This document shows, piece by piece, positions 30,559 to 39,900 of a stretch of 41,531 bases of DNA. Every line of letters begins with the position of its first letter. Position 1 is the first letter of the stretch. A model generated the notes under the pieces. It was not told the DNA's origin and ran no database searches. It was given only the letters and a program-made list of their open reading frames with translations. Position numbers and translations under genes: made by a program. The stretch is from CAYOOP01 sp964405685 (lineage in GTDB: Bacteria > Pseudomonadota > Alphaproteobacteria > Rickettsiales > SXRF01), in the NCBI GenBank assembly GCA_964405685.1, contig CAYOOP010000010.1:1-41531 (forward strand), written 5' to 3'.

Positions 30559-30924
30559 ATGTCCCCCAGAACTTTGAAGGTTGGTGAAGAATTACGCCGT
30601 GCACTCGCTGATATCTTTATGCGCGGGGAAACGCATGCACCGGAGTTGGAGGGATATTCTATCACCGTTTCTGAAGTGCGCGTCAGCCCGGACCTCAAAA
30701 ATGCGACGGTGTTTGTGATGCCGCTGGCGGGGAAGGGTAGGGAAACCCTGATTCCGATTTTAAAACCGATGGCGCCGCTGGTACGCGCACTCGTCAGCAA
30801 AAAAGTGGATTTGCGTTACACCCCAAAACTCCGCTTCGAACTCGACAACAGCTTCGACGAAGCCGGCCGCATTCATCAATTACTGAATGATCCGCGTGTG
30901 AAACGGGATATTGAAAACGAATGA
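30559..30924 (+). CDS. rbfA: Ribosome-binding factor A
   Basis: The 121-residue KH-like protein has LKVGEELRRALADIFMRGE, the core ITVSEVRVSPDLKNATVFVMPLAG and the C-terminal KKVDLRYTPKLRFELDNSFDEAGRI, a clear RbfA. It binds the 16S 5' helix in late 30S maturation. Its end overlaps the aminotransferase start (ATGA at 30921-30924), a coupling not usual for rbfA, which normally precedes truB. Confidence 0.96.
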   Translation: MSPRTLKVGEELRRALADIFMRGETHAPELEGYSITVSEVRVSPDLKNATVFVMPLAGKGRETLIPILKPMAPLVRALVSKKVDLRYTPKLRFELDNSFDEAGRIHQLLNDPRVKRDIENE

Positions 30925-32402
30925 CAGCCAAAATATCAACCCGCGAAGAAGGTAAGGCACTTTACGACAAAGCAAATGCTGCCGTTGCGATTGTAGAAAA
31001 AGGGCGAAAAACCAATAGCCATTTTGCTTCGGGCTATCAACCGATTATCGACCCGCCGGATTTATATCCTTCGTTGCGTATTGATGAATCCGCAGATGCG
31101 TTGCTGACTGATCGCGAAGCAGTTACCGAAGCAATGCGAGGGGACACTGATTTTTTAAATGATACCGTTGCAAGTTATAACAACCGTTCGGCTTACGGCA
31201 TGGAAGAATTGCGCGCGAAAGTAGACGAGTGGCTCGCCAAGCAAGGTATTCATTACGAGGGCGATGCACCGCATTTTGTCTGTACCAGTTCCGTGAATAA
31301 CGATCTCTACTCCAAAATATTTACTGAACTTAGAGATGAGTCTTGCTTGTTTAGTAAACAAGGCAATACGAACGCTCTTTTATTGGTTTGCACGCCCACA
31401 TATGGTCTCGCACCTTCGCGAGCATATAAGCACCATATCGATATTGCGACGATTCAAACCGATAAGAGCACCGGGTATAAGCTCGATGCTGCTACGCTTA
31501 AAGCCGCGCTCATTAAGCACCCCGATGCTCGTGGGCTTTCGATTACTAATCCGTGCAACCCTACAAGTGCATGCATGACTGAGCCGGAAATTGAGGCGAT
31601 TGCCAATGTGGTGCATGAACATAATACCGCTAGGGTTGCTGCAGGGAAGCGACCGCTGATTGTATTGGTGGATGAAACATTCAGAAATCTAATGTGGGAA
31701 CACACCTATGATCACCGTAGCGGTGAAGTGAAAGAAGGCCAAACATTCATCTCGCTGGCGGCCAATGAAAAGCTCAAGCCTTGGACGTTATCGGTTAATA
31801 GTTTTTCCAAAGATTTCGCGCCTGGCATTGGGTTTGCCTATGCCTATGGCCCACCAGAGCTTATCAAAGATCTTTCGTTTATCGACGGTGCAAGCGTGCC
31901 CGCTCAGCAATATGCCACCCATGTGTTTGATCCCGGAAAGCCTGAGGCGCAGGAGCATTTTGATAACATAAAACATATCGTCGAGGGGTTTTATAAGGTG
32001 CTGGGCCGAAAGCTTGGTGAACTCAATACTTCTCTCAAGCAGCAGTTCAAATGCGACGAAGATTTGATTACCATTCCCGTGGAGCCTGTAGCTGGGTTTA
32101 ATGTAGCGCTGGATTTTAGTAAGCTCGCTGGCTTTAAAACAAAAGAAGGTCATGCGCTGCATACCGGCAAAGATGTAGCCGAGCATATGATGAAACAATG
32201 CATTACCTATCCGGGTGAGATGTTTTATATTCCGGAAGAGGATATGATGCTACGGGTGTCGCTGCACCAAGATAAAATCCATAGAACGATGGAATGCATC
32301 AGCGAATTCTGTCATTCACTCACGCCACCGGAAAGAGGTGTGGTGAAAGACATGCAGGTGGTATCTGCGGCTGAAACAGTGGCAGTAACTCAGTTTAGAT
32401 AA
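30921..32402 (+). CDS. PLP-dependent aminotransferase (class I/II fold)
   Basis: The 493-residue protein has the fold-type I landmarks: LSITNPCNPTS (Asn210 and the NPxNPT turn), IVLVDETFRNLMW (Asp251, pairing with the PLP nitrogen), SVNSFSKDFAPGIGFAYAYG (Schiff-base Lys297), and MMLRVSLHQDK, whose Arg may bind the substrate carboxylate. It is longer than typical members (about 400), with a 70-residue N-terminal part and insertions. The substrate is not predictable. It is translationally coupled to rbfA and ends 3 nt from a convergent gene. Confidence 0.85.
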   Translation: MTAKISTREEGKALYDKANAAVAIVEKGRKTNSHFASGYQPIIDPPDLYPSLRIDESADALLTDREAVTEAMRGDTDFLNDTVASYNNRSAYGMEELRAKVDEWLAKQGIHYEGDAPHFVCTSSVNNDLYSKIFTELRDESCLFSKQGNTNALLLVCTPTYGLAPSRAYKHHIDIATIQTDKSTGYKLDAATLKAALIKHPDARGLSITNPCNPTSACMTEPEIEAIANVVHEHNTARVAAGKRPLIVLVDETFRNLMWEHTYDHRSGEVKEGQTFISLAANEKLKPWTLSVNSFSKDFAPGIGFAYAYGPPELIKDLSFIDGASVPAQQYATHVFDPGKPEAQEHFDNIKHIVEGFYKVLGRKLGELNTSLKQQFKCDEDLITIPVEPVAGFNVALDFSKLAGFKTKEGHALHTGKDVAEHMMKQCITYPGEMFYIPEEDMMLRVSLHQDKIHRTMECISEFCHSLTPPERGVVKDMQVVSAAETVAVTQFR

Positions 32403-32405
32403 TGG

Positions 32406-33167
32406 TTATTCTTTAATCCAGCCGCGTTCGATGGGGCTTGCGGTGAAGTAAGGCGGAGCATTCTGCGTTGGTATGGAGGGAGTGCTACCATCCTGAAACT
32501 GCTGTAATGCTTTAGCGAACTTCGGTTCGTTCTTGATATCTTGCGGGGTGCGTGGACGCATACGTGGACGCGGAGGCAACTCTACCGGTGGCAGAGGCGC
32601 CGGCGGAATCAGTGGCATGGCAGGGGCCTGGTTTTTCTTCTGGTCGTCGCCTATACGCTCAAGAAGTGAGTTGGTAAATCCAGTCATGATTTCTGATTTG
32701 GACATTCCTTCGGTCTGTTTTTTCATATCATCTGGCAAGATATCGCTTTTCAGATAGGTATTGAGCATAAACGCAGTGTAGGCGATATGCTGATGGTTCT
32801 TTTCTTCTTTTTTAGCCATACGTATGAGATGTTTATCCTTGTATACCAAAGCGTCATCGGCGGCTTCTTTCGCTTTTTTATCGTGATGTTTAGCGATGAC
32901 AAGGAATTGATCAGTCAGGGCGTTTATCTCTTCACCATCCAATTTTGGCTGCTCAAATTGCGATTCTTTTTTCATGAGCTCCCTTACGGCAGACAGCGCT
33001 ATACGATATTCTGCGGGGAACAGCACTCCTGTAGGGAACAGCCGTTCTGATTCACTTTTTGAGGGGTGCCTCTCTCCATCTTCAAACGTCTTCTTTGGGT
33101 TTGGGGGTGGTGTATGACCACCCTCTGGTGTCTTATTGCGTGGTTGCCACTTTGGTTTATCTGCCAT
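32406..33167 (-). CDS. Unrecognised Pro-rich, charged 253-aa protein
   Basis: The protein starts MADKPKWQPRNKTPEGGH with a Pro/Lys-rich disordered head. A helical region follows (about 45-165: FPAEYRIALSAVRELMKKES, DQFLVIAKHHDKKAKEAADDAL, KKEEKNHQHIAYTAFMLNTYL), then a Pro-rich tail (MPLIPPAPLPPVELPPRPRM). No signal peptide or membrane helix is seen. The ATG at 33167 has a strong AAGGAGA site; an in-frame ATG 23 codons upstream lacks one. A TGTCACA box is at 33222-33235. The gene stands against the direction of the surrounding translation operon. Its function is unknown. Confidence 0.8.
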   Translation of the reverse strand: MADKPKWQPRNKTPEGGHTPPPNPKKTFEDGERHPSKSESERLFPTGVLFPAEYRIALSAVRELMKKESQFEQPKLDGEEINALTDQFLVIAKHHDKKAKEAADDALVYKDKHLIRMAKKEEKNHQHIAYTAFMLNTYLKSDILPDDMKKQTEGMSKSEIMTGFTNSLLERIGDDQKKNQAPAMPLIPPAPLPPVELPPRPRMRPRTPQDIKNEPKFAKALQQFQDGSTPSIPTQNAPPYFTASPIERGWIKE

Positions 33168-33221
33168 AAATTTTTCTCCTTGTCCTTCAGGATACCATTT
33201 TACAGGTATTCCCGGCCAATG

Positions 33222-33235
33222 AAGCTTTTGTGACA
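33222..33235 (-). promoter_or_regulatory. TGTCACA-box 2 (upstream of 33167 gene)
   Basis: On the - strand this reads TGTCACAAAAGCTT, identical to box 1, 54 nt before the ATG at 33167. A TAAAAT hexamer follows 19 nt after the box and TATCCT 27 nt after it, both possible -10 elements. Confidence 0.5.
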
Positions 33236-33272
33236 TTGCGTATGCGGGGATTTATCATTATAGCTCAAACCC

Positions 33273-34193
33273 ATGCAAAACCCTCCCCACGGCTGGCTGA
33301 TCATCGATAAACCTGTAGGCATCACCTCGGCGCGGGTGGTGGAACGTGTCAAAAAATTGCTGGAGTTGCCTAGGGGCCATAAAATCGGCCATGCGGGGAC
33401 GCTCGACCCGATGGCGACGGGGCTGCTGGCGCTCGCGCTGGGTGAGGCCACCAAGCTGATTGAATATGCGCAGGCGGGTCGCAAAACCTATGCGTTTACT
33501 ATCACTTTCGGGGAGACTCGGGATACGGACGATGCGGAAGGGCAGGTGGTGGAAACCAGCGATAAGCGGCCTACAATCGCTGAAATTGAGGCCGCTATTC
33601 CCAGATTTCTGGGTAAGATTCAGCAAGTGCCGCCGATTTACTCGGCCCTTAAAATTGGTGGCCAGCGGGCCTATGCGCTGGCACGGGCGGGAGAGGCGGT
33701 GGAGTTGAAGGCGCGAGAGGTGGAGGTTTTTGAGTGGCTAGTGACTAGTGGCCAGTGGCTGGACAATTTCCTAGTCACTAGTCACGAGTCACTAGCCACC
33801 GCTTCTTTCCTCGTCACCTGCTCCAAAGGCACCTATATCCGCTCGCTGGCCAGGGATTTAGCGGCTTCTGTGGGGTGTTTGGGCTATGTTTCTTCCCTAA
33901 GACGGCTCAATTCTGGCTGTTTTACCGAAACCATGATGATTTCGCTGGAGTCTTTAGAGCAAATGGTCTATAAGGCCGAACCTTTTGGTGTGCATGCGGT
34001 GGATATGGTGCTGGACGACATCCCAGCTCTCGAGCTTCCGCCCGATGCCCTGAAAAGCGTTTCGCATGGTAACCCTGTGCTTGTACCTCAGCTTCCCAAT
34101 GGAAAGATTCGAGTGAAACAGGCGGATCGGTTGATTGCATTGTGCGACGTTTCTCAGGGGCTATTAAAACCCATGCGCGTATTTAACCTTTAA
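33273..34193 (+). CDS. truB: tRNA pseudouridine-55 synthase with repeat-encoded insert
   Basis: The 306-residue enzyme makes pseudouridine 55 in the T loop of tRNAs. GWLIIDKPVGITSARVVERVKK opens it; catalytic Asp45 is in GHAGTLDPMATG; QVPPIYSALKIGGQRAYALARAG is the middle motif; LVTCSKGTYIRSLARDL follows. Residues 155-176 (WLVTSGQWLDNF then LVTSHESLAT) are encoded by heptamer hairpin copy 4 and fall between REVEVFE and FLVTCSKG, two beta strands that are directly joined in other TruB proteins. The frame is kept (66 nt), so the enzyme is probably still active. Confidence 0.95.
   Translation: MQNPPHGWLIIDKPVGITSARVVERVKKLLELPRGHKIGHAGTLDPMATGLLALALGEATKLIEYAQAGRKTYAFTITFGETRDTDDAEGQVVETSDKRPTIAEIEAAIPRFLGKIQQVPPIYSALKIGGQRAYALARAGEAVELKAREVEVFEWLVTSGQWLDNFLVTSHESLATASFLVTCSKGTYIRSLARDLAASVGCLGYVSSLRRLNSGCFTETMMISLESLEQMVYKAEPFGVHAVDMVLDDIPALELPPDALKSVSHGNPVLVPQLPNGKIRVKQADRLIALCDVSQGLLKPMRVFNL
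33734..33799. repeat. Heptamer-built hairpin, copy 4 (inside truB)
   Basis: The left arm 33734-33762 has GTGGCTA, GTGACTA, GTGGCCA, GTGGCTG plus G. The loop is 8 nt. The right arm 33771-33799 has CTAGTCA, CTAGTCA, CGAGTCA, CTAGCCA plus C. The length of 66 nt equals 22 codons, with no stop in the truB frame although two other frames contain TAG or TGA. Confidence 0.9.
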
Positions 34194-34194
34194 G

Positions 34195-34215
34195 GTCGCT
34201 AGTGGCTTGTGGCCA
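34195..34215. repeat. Degenerate heptamer arm after truB
   Basis: Three units, GTCGCTA, GTGGCTT and GTGGCCA, follow the truB stop by one base and look like a left arm of the heptamer family. CAGTAGAAAA (34214-34223) continues it, and TTTTCTACTG lies on the far side of the next palindrome, so the second element may have been inserted into the loop of the first. Confidence 0.55.
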
Positions 34216-34228
34216 GTAGAAAAGAGGC

Positions 34229-34294
34229 GTCATCGCGAGGAGCGTTAGCGACGCGGCGATCCAGACTGGATTGCTTCGCTACGCTCGCAATGAC
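34229..34294. repeat. GTCATTGCGAG-type palindrome (truB-rpsO)
   Basis: The arms GTCATCGCGAGGAGCG...CGGCGATCCAG and CTGGATTGCTTCG...CTCGCAATGAC are separated by a single base. This is the compact form of the element that is split by cargo at 18243-18894. Confidence 0.85.
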
Positions 34295-34355
34295 GGGGCC
34301 TGTTTTCTACTGCTCGCCGGCTCTGGCTTCCTTACAAACTTATGGAGAAGCAACG

Positions 34356-34622
34356 ATGTCGAGCAATGCTACCAAGCAAAAACTCATCAAACAATATGCA
34401 ACCAGCAAAGAAGATACCGGCTCACCGGAAGTGCAATGCGCGCTTTTGACCGACCGTATCAATCACCTGACGGGGCATTTTGAAACGCACAAAAAAGACC
34501 ATCACTCCCGTCGTGGATTGCTGATTATGGTCGGCCGCCGCCGCCGCCTGTTGGATTATTTGAAATCCAAAGACGTTGGCCGATACGATGCGTTGGTGAA
34601 GAAGCTTGGGATCCGTAAATAA
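34356..34622 (+). CDS. rpsO: 30S ribosomal protein S15
   Basis: The 88-residue product has KLIKQYATSKEDTGSPEVQCALLTDRI, then HLTGHFETHKKDHHSRRGLLIMVGRRRRLLDYLKSKD, a clear S15. The ATG at 34356 has GGAG 9 nt upstream. An open frame extends upstream through the palindrome but is not conserved S15 sequence. S15 binds 16S rRNA and often represses its own translation; rpsO-pnp is the standard pair. Confidence 0.97.
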   Translation: MSSNATKQKLIKQYATSKEDTGSPEVQCALLTDRINHLTGHFETHKKDHHSRRGLLIMVGRRRRLLDYLKSKDVGRYDALVKKLGIRK

Positions 34623-34626
34623 GAAC

Positions 34627-34703
34627 GTGAATCGTGATTCGTGTTCGTGAGTCGTGAAGAGTTTTACTTCACGAATCCCGAATCCCGAATCCCGAATCCC
34701 GAA
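34627..34703. repeat. Heptamer-built hairpin, copy 5 (rpsO-pnp, different heptamer)
   Basis: The left arm has GTGAATC, GTGATTC, GTGTTC, GTGAGTC and GTGAA (34627-34658). The right arm begins TTCAC and then has four exact GAATCCC copies plus GAA (34668-34703). The plan matches the other copies (about four units per arm), but the heptamer is unrelated in sequence to the CTAGTCA type. It fills the rpsO-pnp gap. Confidence 0.85.
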
Positions 34704-34730
34704 ATCAACATTCTCAAAGAAAGAATTCTC

Positions 34731-36848
34731 ATGTTCACCATTACTCGTAAATCTATCGAATGGGGCGATCGTACACTGACCCTAGAATCTGGCCGTATTG
34801 CCCGTCAAGCTGACGGCGCGGTGCTCGTTACCTACGGCGATACTGCTGTGCTCTGCGCAGTCGTCGGCGCTAAAAAAGCAAAACCGGATGTGGACTTCTT
34901 CCCACTCACGGTACACTACCAGGAAAAATCCTACGCGGCCGGTAAAATTCCCGGTGGCTTCTTCAAACGCGAAGGCCGCCCGACGGAAAAAGATATTCTG
35001 ACCTCGCGCCTGATCGACCGTCCGATCCGCCCGCTCTTCCCGGAAGGCTTCCGCAATGAAGTGCAAGTCGTTTGCACGCTGCTGTCGCATGACACGGAAA
35101 ACGACGCGGATGTACTTTCGATGATCGGCGCATCGGCTGCGCTCACCATCTCCGGTATTCCATTCACCGGCCCGATTGCTGCGGCACGTGTTGGGTATAC
35201 GGATGGCAAATATACACTCAACCCAACGATCAGCGAATTGCCTGATTCTAAACTCGACCTCGTCGTTGCGGGCACCCGCAGCTCCGTGCTGATGGTGGAA
35301 TCTGAAGCGCAAGAGCTTTCAGAAGAAATCATGCTCGGTGCGGTTTCGTTCGGCCACAAATCCATGCAAGCGGTGATCGATTTGATCATTTCGGTTGCCG
35401 AAGATTGTGCAAAAGAACCTTGGGCGCTGAACGACAACACGGCAGACCCTGCGCTTGTTGCTGACCTCAAAAAACTGGCGGAAACCAAACTCCGCGCTGC
35501 TTATGCGATCACCAAAAAGCAAGCGCGCGTTGCGGCAATTGACGAAGTCTACGACGAAGCAGAAAAAGCGCTTGTTGAAAAAGGCTTCAGCGAAAAAGCC
35601 ATTGGCAGCGAATTCAAGAAACTGGAACAGGAGATTGTCCGCCTTGAAATCCTGAACAACAAGAAACGTATTGATGGCCGCGCGGTGGATAACGTGCGTC
35701 CGATTGCGGTGGAAGTTGGCATTTTGCCAAAAACCCACGGCTCGGCGCTGTTTACCCGTGGTGAAACGCAAGCTGTGGTCGTGGCAACGCTCGGCACCGG
35801 CCTCGACGAACAAATCATTGATGCGATTGAGGGCGAATACAAATCCGCCTTCATGTTGCACTACAACTTCCCTCCATATTCCGTGGGTGAAACCGGCCGT
35901 ATGGCGGGCCCGGGACGGCGCGAAATCGGCCACGGCAAGCTCGCCTGGCGTGCGGTGCGTCCGATGCTTCCGAGCAAAGAAGAGTTCCCATATACCCTCC
36001 GGGTGGTATCGGAAATCACCGAATCAAACGGTTCGTCGTCGATGGCTTCTGTGTGCGGCGCGTCGCTGTCACTGATGGATGCGGGTGTGCCGCTGAAACG
36101 TCCGATCGCCGGTATCGCGATGGGTCTCATCAAAGAAAAATCGGGCTTTGTGGTTCTCTCTGACATCATGGGTGATGAAGATCACTTAGGTGACATGGAC
36201 TTTAAAGTAGCGGGCACCTCCGAAGGGATTACCGCGCTGCAGATGGACATTAAGATCAACGGCATTACCGAAGAGATCATGCAGATTGCGCTCAAGCAAG
36301 CACACGCTGGCCGCGCGCACATTCTAGGTGAGATGAATAAAGTCATCAACACCGCGCGTGGTGAGGTCTCCGGCAATGCGCCGCGCATTACCACCATCCA
36401 GATTCCGAAAGATAAAATCCGCGAAGTCATCGGCTCCGGTGGTAAAGTCATTCGCGAAATCTGCGAAGTGTCGGGTGCGAAGATCGACATTCAAGACGAT
36501 GGTACGATCAAAATTGCCGCCGTTAGCGAAGAAGAAACCAAAAAAGCATTGGAGATGATCAATGGGATCGTCGCCGAAGCGGAAATTGGCAAAATCTACA
36601 CCGGCAAAGTCGTGAAGATCATGGAGTTCGGCGCATTCGTCAACTTCATCGGCGCGAAAGACGGCTTAGTCCACATCAGCGAATTGGCCGACCACCGCGT
36701 GGGTAAAGTTGAAGACGTGGTGAAAGAAGGCGACGCTGTGAAAGTCAAAGTACTCGAAATCGACAATCGCGGCAAAATCCGCCTGTCGATGAAAGTCGTC
36801 GATCAACAAACGGGCGCGGATCTTTCCGAGACCAAAAAAGCGAGTTAG
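34731..36848 (+). CDS. pnp: Polyribonucleotide nucleotidyltransferase (PNPase)
   Basis: The 705-residue enzyme degrades RNA 3' to 5' by phosphorolysis. The first RNase PH-like domain starts ITRKSIEWGDRTLTLESGRIARQADGAV. A helical linker follows, and then the second, catalytic PH domain with LFTRGETQAVVVATLGT and DIMGDEDHLGDMDFKVAGT. The KH domain has IREVIGSGGKVIREICE and the S1 domain has YTGKVVKIMEFGAFVNFIGAKDGLVHISEL. The ATG at 34731 is the family start, with a weak AAAGA site; reading further upstream goes into the heptamer repeat. Confidence 0.98.
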   Translation: MFTITRKSIEWGDRTLTLESGRIARQADGAVLVTYGDTAVLCAVVGAKKAKPDVDFFPLTVHYQEKSYAAGKIPGGFFKREGRPTEKDILTSRLIDRPIRPLFPEGFRNEVQVVCTLLSHDTENDADVLSMIGASAALTISGIPFTGPIAAARVGYTDGKYTLNPTISELPDSKLDLVVAGTRSSVLMVESEAQELSEEIMLGAVSFGHKSMQAVIDLIISVAEDCAKEPWALNDNTADPALVADLKKLAETKLRAAYAITKKQARVAAIDEVYDEAEKALVEKGFSEKAIGSEFKKLEQEIVRLEILNNKKRIDGRAVDNVRPIAVEVGILPKTHGSALFTRGETQAVVVATLGTGLDEQIIDAIEGEYKSAFMLHYNFPPYSVGETGRMAGPGRREIGHGKLAWRAVRPMLPSKEEFPYTLRVVSEITESNGSSSMASVCGASLSLMDAGVPLKRPIAGIAMGLIKEKSGFVVLSDIMGDEDHLGDMDFKVAGTSEGITALQMDIKINGITEEIMQIALKQAHAGRAHILGEMNKVINTARGEVSGNAPRITTIQIPKDKIREVIGSGGKVIREICEVSGAKIDIQDDGTIKIAAVSEEETKKALEMINGIVAEAEIGKIYTGKVVKIMEFGAFVNFIGAKDGLVHISELADHRVGKVEDVVKEGDAVKVKVLEIDNRGKIRLSMKVVDQQTGADLSETKKAS

Positions 36849-36854
36849 GTATCT

Positions 36855-36931
36855 CGTCATTGCGAGCGCAGCGAAGCAATCCAGTCTAACGTGTTACTGG
36901 ATTGCTTCGTCGCTTCGCTTCTCGCAATGAC
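36855..36931. repeat. GTCATTGCGAG palindrome (after pnp)
   Basis: The arms GTCATTGCGAGCGCAGCGAAGC...CCAG and CTGGATTGCTTCGTCGC...CTCGCAATGAC have a loop of about 12 nt. It lies between the convergent pnp and TPR-protein genes and may end both transcripts. Confidence 0.85.
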
Positions 36932-36935
36932 GGCT

Positions 36936-39900
36936 TTACGCCTTGCGTCCGCCCCAGGGGTGGCTGTGCAAGAACAGCTGGGTTTCATCGATTTGATGCA
37001 TGGCTTTTTCGAACGTGTCCGGCGTGACCGGAATATTCGGGCGGGTGAGGAATTCAAACAGGCTGGCGCGTGAATTACCTTCTATCAAGGGCATGAAGTA
37101 ATCGCGCAAATATTGCAGCTGGGTGGGTTCATTGGTGGCTAAATAGCCAAGTGCCAGCTTCACCAAATAGGTGGCTTCTTGCTCATCCACCGGTTTGCTG
37201 ACATCGGTGCGTTCCTTGATGACATTTTCTAGCGTTGCGATCATGTCCGTCCAGTTTTTCTTTTGCCAGTAGACTTCGCTGCGCAGGATTTCCGAATCCG
37301 CGCTTTTATCACTGCCGATCAGCTCAAGGGCATCGTCATAACGTTTCATGCCAATCATCGCTTGCACGGCGAGCTTATTGCGTTCGCGGTTGAGTTCCGG
37401 GGCGTTTTGGCCGTACACGGAATCCTGCAAGGCGTAGAGGGCTTTGAGCGGCTGTTTGTTCATTAAAAACAATTTCGCCAATTGTGCACCGGCTTTGCTG
37501 CGCACGTCGCGTTCGAAACGGTTGCGCATACGTTTGTCTAGCAAATCGGTGGCTTCATCCAGTAGATCGAGCGTCAGCATTTTTTGCACCAGTTTTTCAG
37601 AAATGCGATCGCCAATGTCATCATCGGTTAGTAATTCACGGTATTCATGAAACAGGAACAATTGATCAAGTGTGTTCATCGAACCCACTTCATCGCGGTC
37701 GAACATCGCGCGGAACGCATCGTCCATATTGCGGCTGGCGGCGACGGCTTCAACGGTGTTGGGGAAACCATCGTTCATGGCTTTCCATACGCGCAGCGCA
37801 TTCGGCCAATCTTTTTTCTTGTCGTAAATGGAGCTGAGAAGTTTTAGCGCGTTGAGTTCCAGCACATCGCCGCGCCAGCGGAGGTTCAGGCGTTCGAGCT
37901 TATCAATCGTTTCATCGTCGCTTAATTCCTGACGTGCGTAACGTTCAGCAATCAATGCATATTCTGCGCGGGTTTTGACGAATTCCCGGCCCGGTTGATC
38001 CAACAGCTTTTCCCAAATGGCAAACCCGTCTTTCACTTGGCCGTTGGCAACCGAAATGGTGCCCATTAGGTAATTCACGTAGTCGGCAACCTCGTTGATC
38101 ACTTTTTCTTTATTCAATTGATCGAAAATTTTGAGTGCAGTGTTGTAATCCTTCGTACCGATGGCACGGTCAGCGGCGAGGATGGCCAGGCGTTGGCGCA
38201 TGAGCGGCGGGTATTTGACGATGTAATTGGTGTAATGCTCTTCGAAATTGAACGCTTGGTTCGGCGTGCCTAGCACTTCGCCCAACATGGACCGCCAGAA
38301 AATGGCTTCTTTGCTTTGCTCTAGTTCTTGCGTATTAAAAAGTTGATAGGCTTCCTGATAGCGCTGTAAAAGGAAATTGGCAGCGCCTTCCATTGCGCTC
38401 ATGCGGTTGTCGACGTAGTAGTCCGGATCCAAGCGCTTGGCCATTTGGATCATGCCGATGGTTTCGACGGCGCGGCCTTCACTTAGATAAAGCTGGGCGG
38501 CGCGGTGGTATTTACTGACGGCACCAACGGCAGCGCGATCACGGGCGACGGAGCGTATCAGTGCGTCGATCTCTGCTTGATAGTCTTTACCTGCGGGTGC
38601 TTTCCACTCGTCGTAAGGGAACAACACGGCGTTGGCATCCATTTTGGCTTGCACATTTTCACCGGCTTCCACGGGCGGCAAATCCTTGGAAATATGCGCG
38701 CCGCTTTCGGTGGCGATCCGCACGCCATTGCGTACTGGCAGCATCACGGTATCATCGGCAATCGCTTGCACTACTATACCTTGCCAGGCCTCCAACAGTT
38801 TGAAATCCACAAAGCTGCGTTCGGGCAATATGCCTTTGCCGGCGGAATACATGGGCATCACGAGTAGTTCATCACCCACCATAGGGTCTTTAATGCGTAG
38901 GCTATGTTCCGGCGTTTCCAATGCGCTTACCAAAACATGCGCGGGCAAGCCTTCTTCGGTGATGGTAGAAACATTCATCGCTGTTTCTGGTTTGTTCATG
39001 GCGGGGTAGAGGCTGACTTGCCAGGCGGGGCTGCCTTCTACCACTTGAAACACCATGCCGACATCTGGCCGTGTGTGAATAAGCAGCACGGTTGCGCCTT
39101 CGGCGGGGATTTGTTCGATTTTAGCGCCCGGTTGCATTACGATATTCGCTTCATCGACCTCTGTTGTAGCGGCGCGATTGAATACTAGCCACAGAGCACC
39201 ATCACGCGTGAACCCTGCAGCGGCGACGCGTTCTTTCCAGGGGAAGGTGATATTCGTGACCTCACCGCTAATGTCGGCTTCTATTTTTAAAGGCTCATTG
39301 TTAGCTGCTTGGGGAGCAGCAGTTTCACTGGCAGGAGCTTGAGCGGCTGGCGCTGCTGCGACCTCCGTTTTTGCAGGAGCAGCGGGGGCTGCAGCCACTT
39401 CTTTAGTCGGCTCTTTGGCGGGAGTTTTTGTTTTTTCTGGGGGCACGGCAGCGGCTGCTTTTTCAGCAGCGATTTTTGCTATAGCTTCCGCATCCGTCAT
39501 TTCTTTGGCGGGTGCTGGTTTGGGTTGTTCTTTTTGTGTTGCTGCCGTTTCTGCTTTCTTGGCTTCTATGGCTGCGGCATCTGTCATTTCGGCTGGTGCT
39601 GCGGCTTTTTCTTCTCCTGCTGCTGGGCGAATGGCTGCGAGTGTTCCGGCATTGATTGGTTTGACAGGTACCGCCATTACCATTTTCAGGGGTTTCGTGA
39701 TGGGTTTATTTTGTGCGGCGGGGGCTAGCGGAGTAGGGGGCGAAGCTTCTTTTTTTGCGATCGCTTTTTTGACATCCAAAATATCAACACCGGAAATCTG
39801 CTCGCTTACGAAGCTACGTACTTTATACGGCCCCGCCATTTCAATGCGCAGGCGTTTACCACCTGCTTCGGAGGTGGCACTTTTGATATAGGGCGACAGC

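Noticed and set aside
34209..34355. N-terminal extension of rpsO through the palindrome
   Set aside because: S15 starts at the ATG at 34356 with GGAG; the extension is repeat DNA read in frame.
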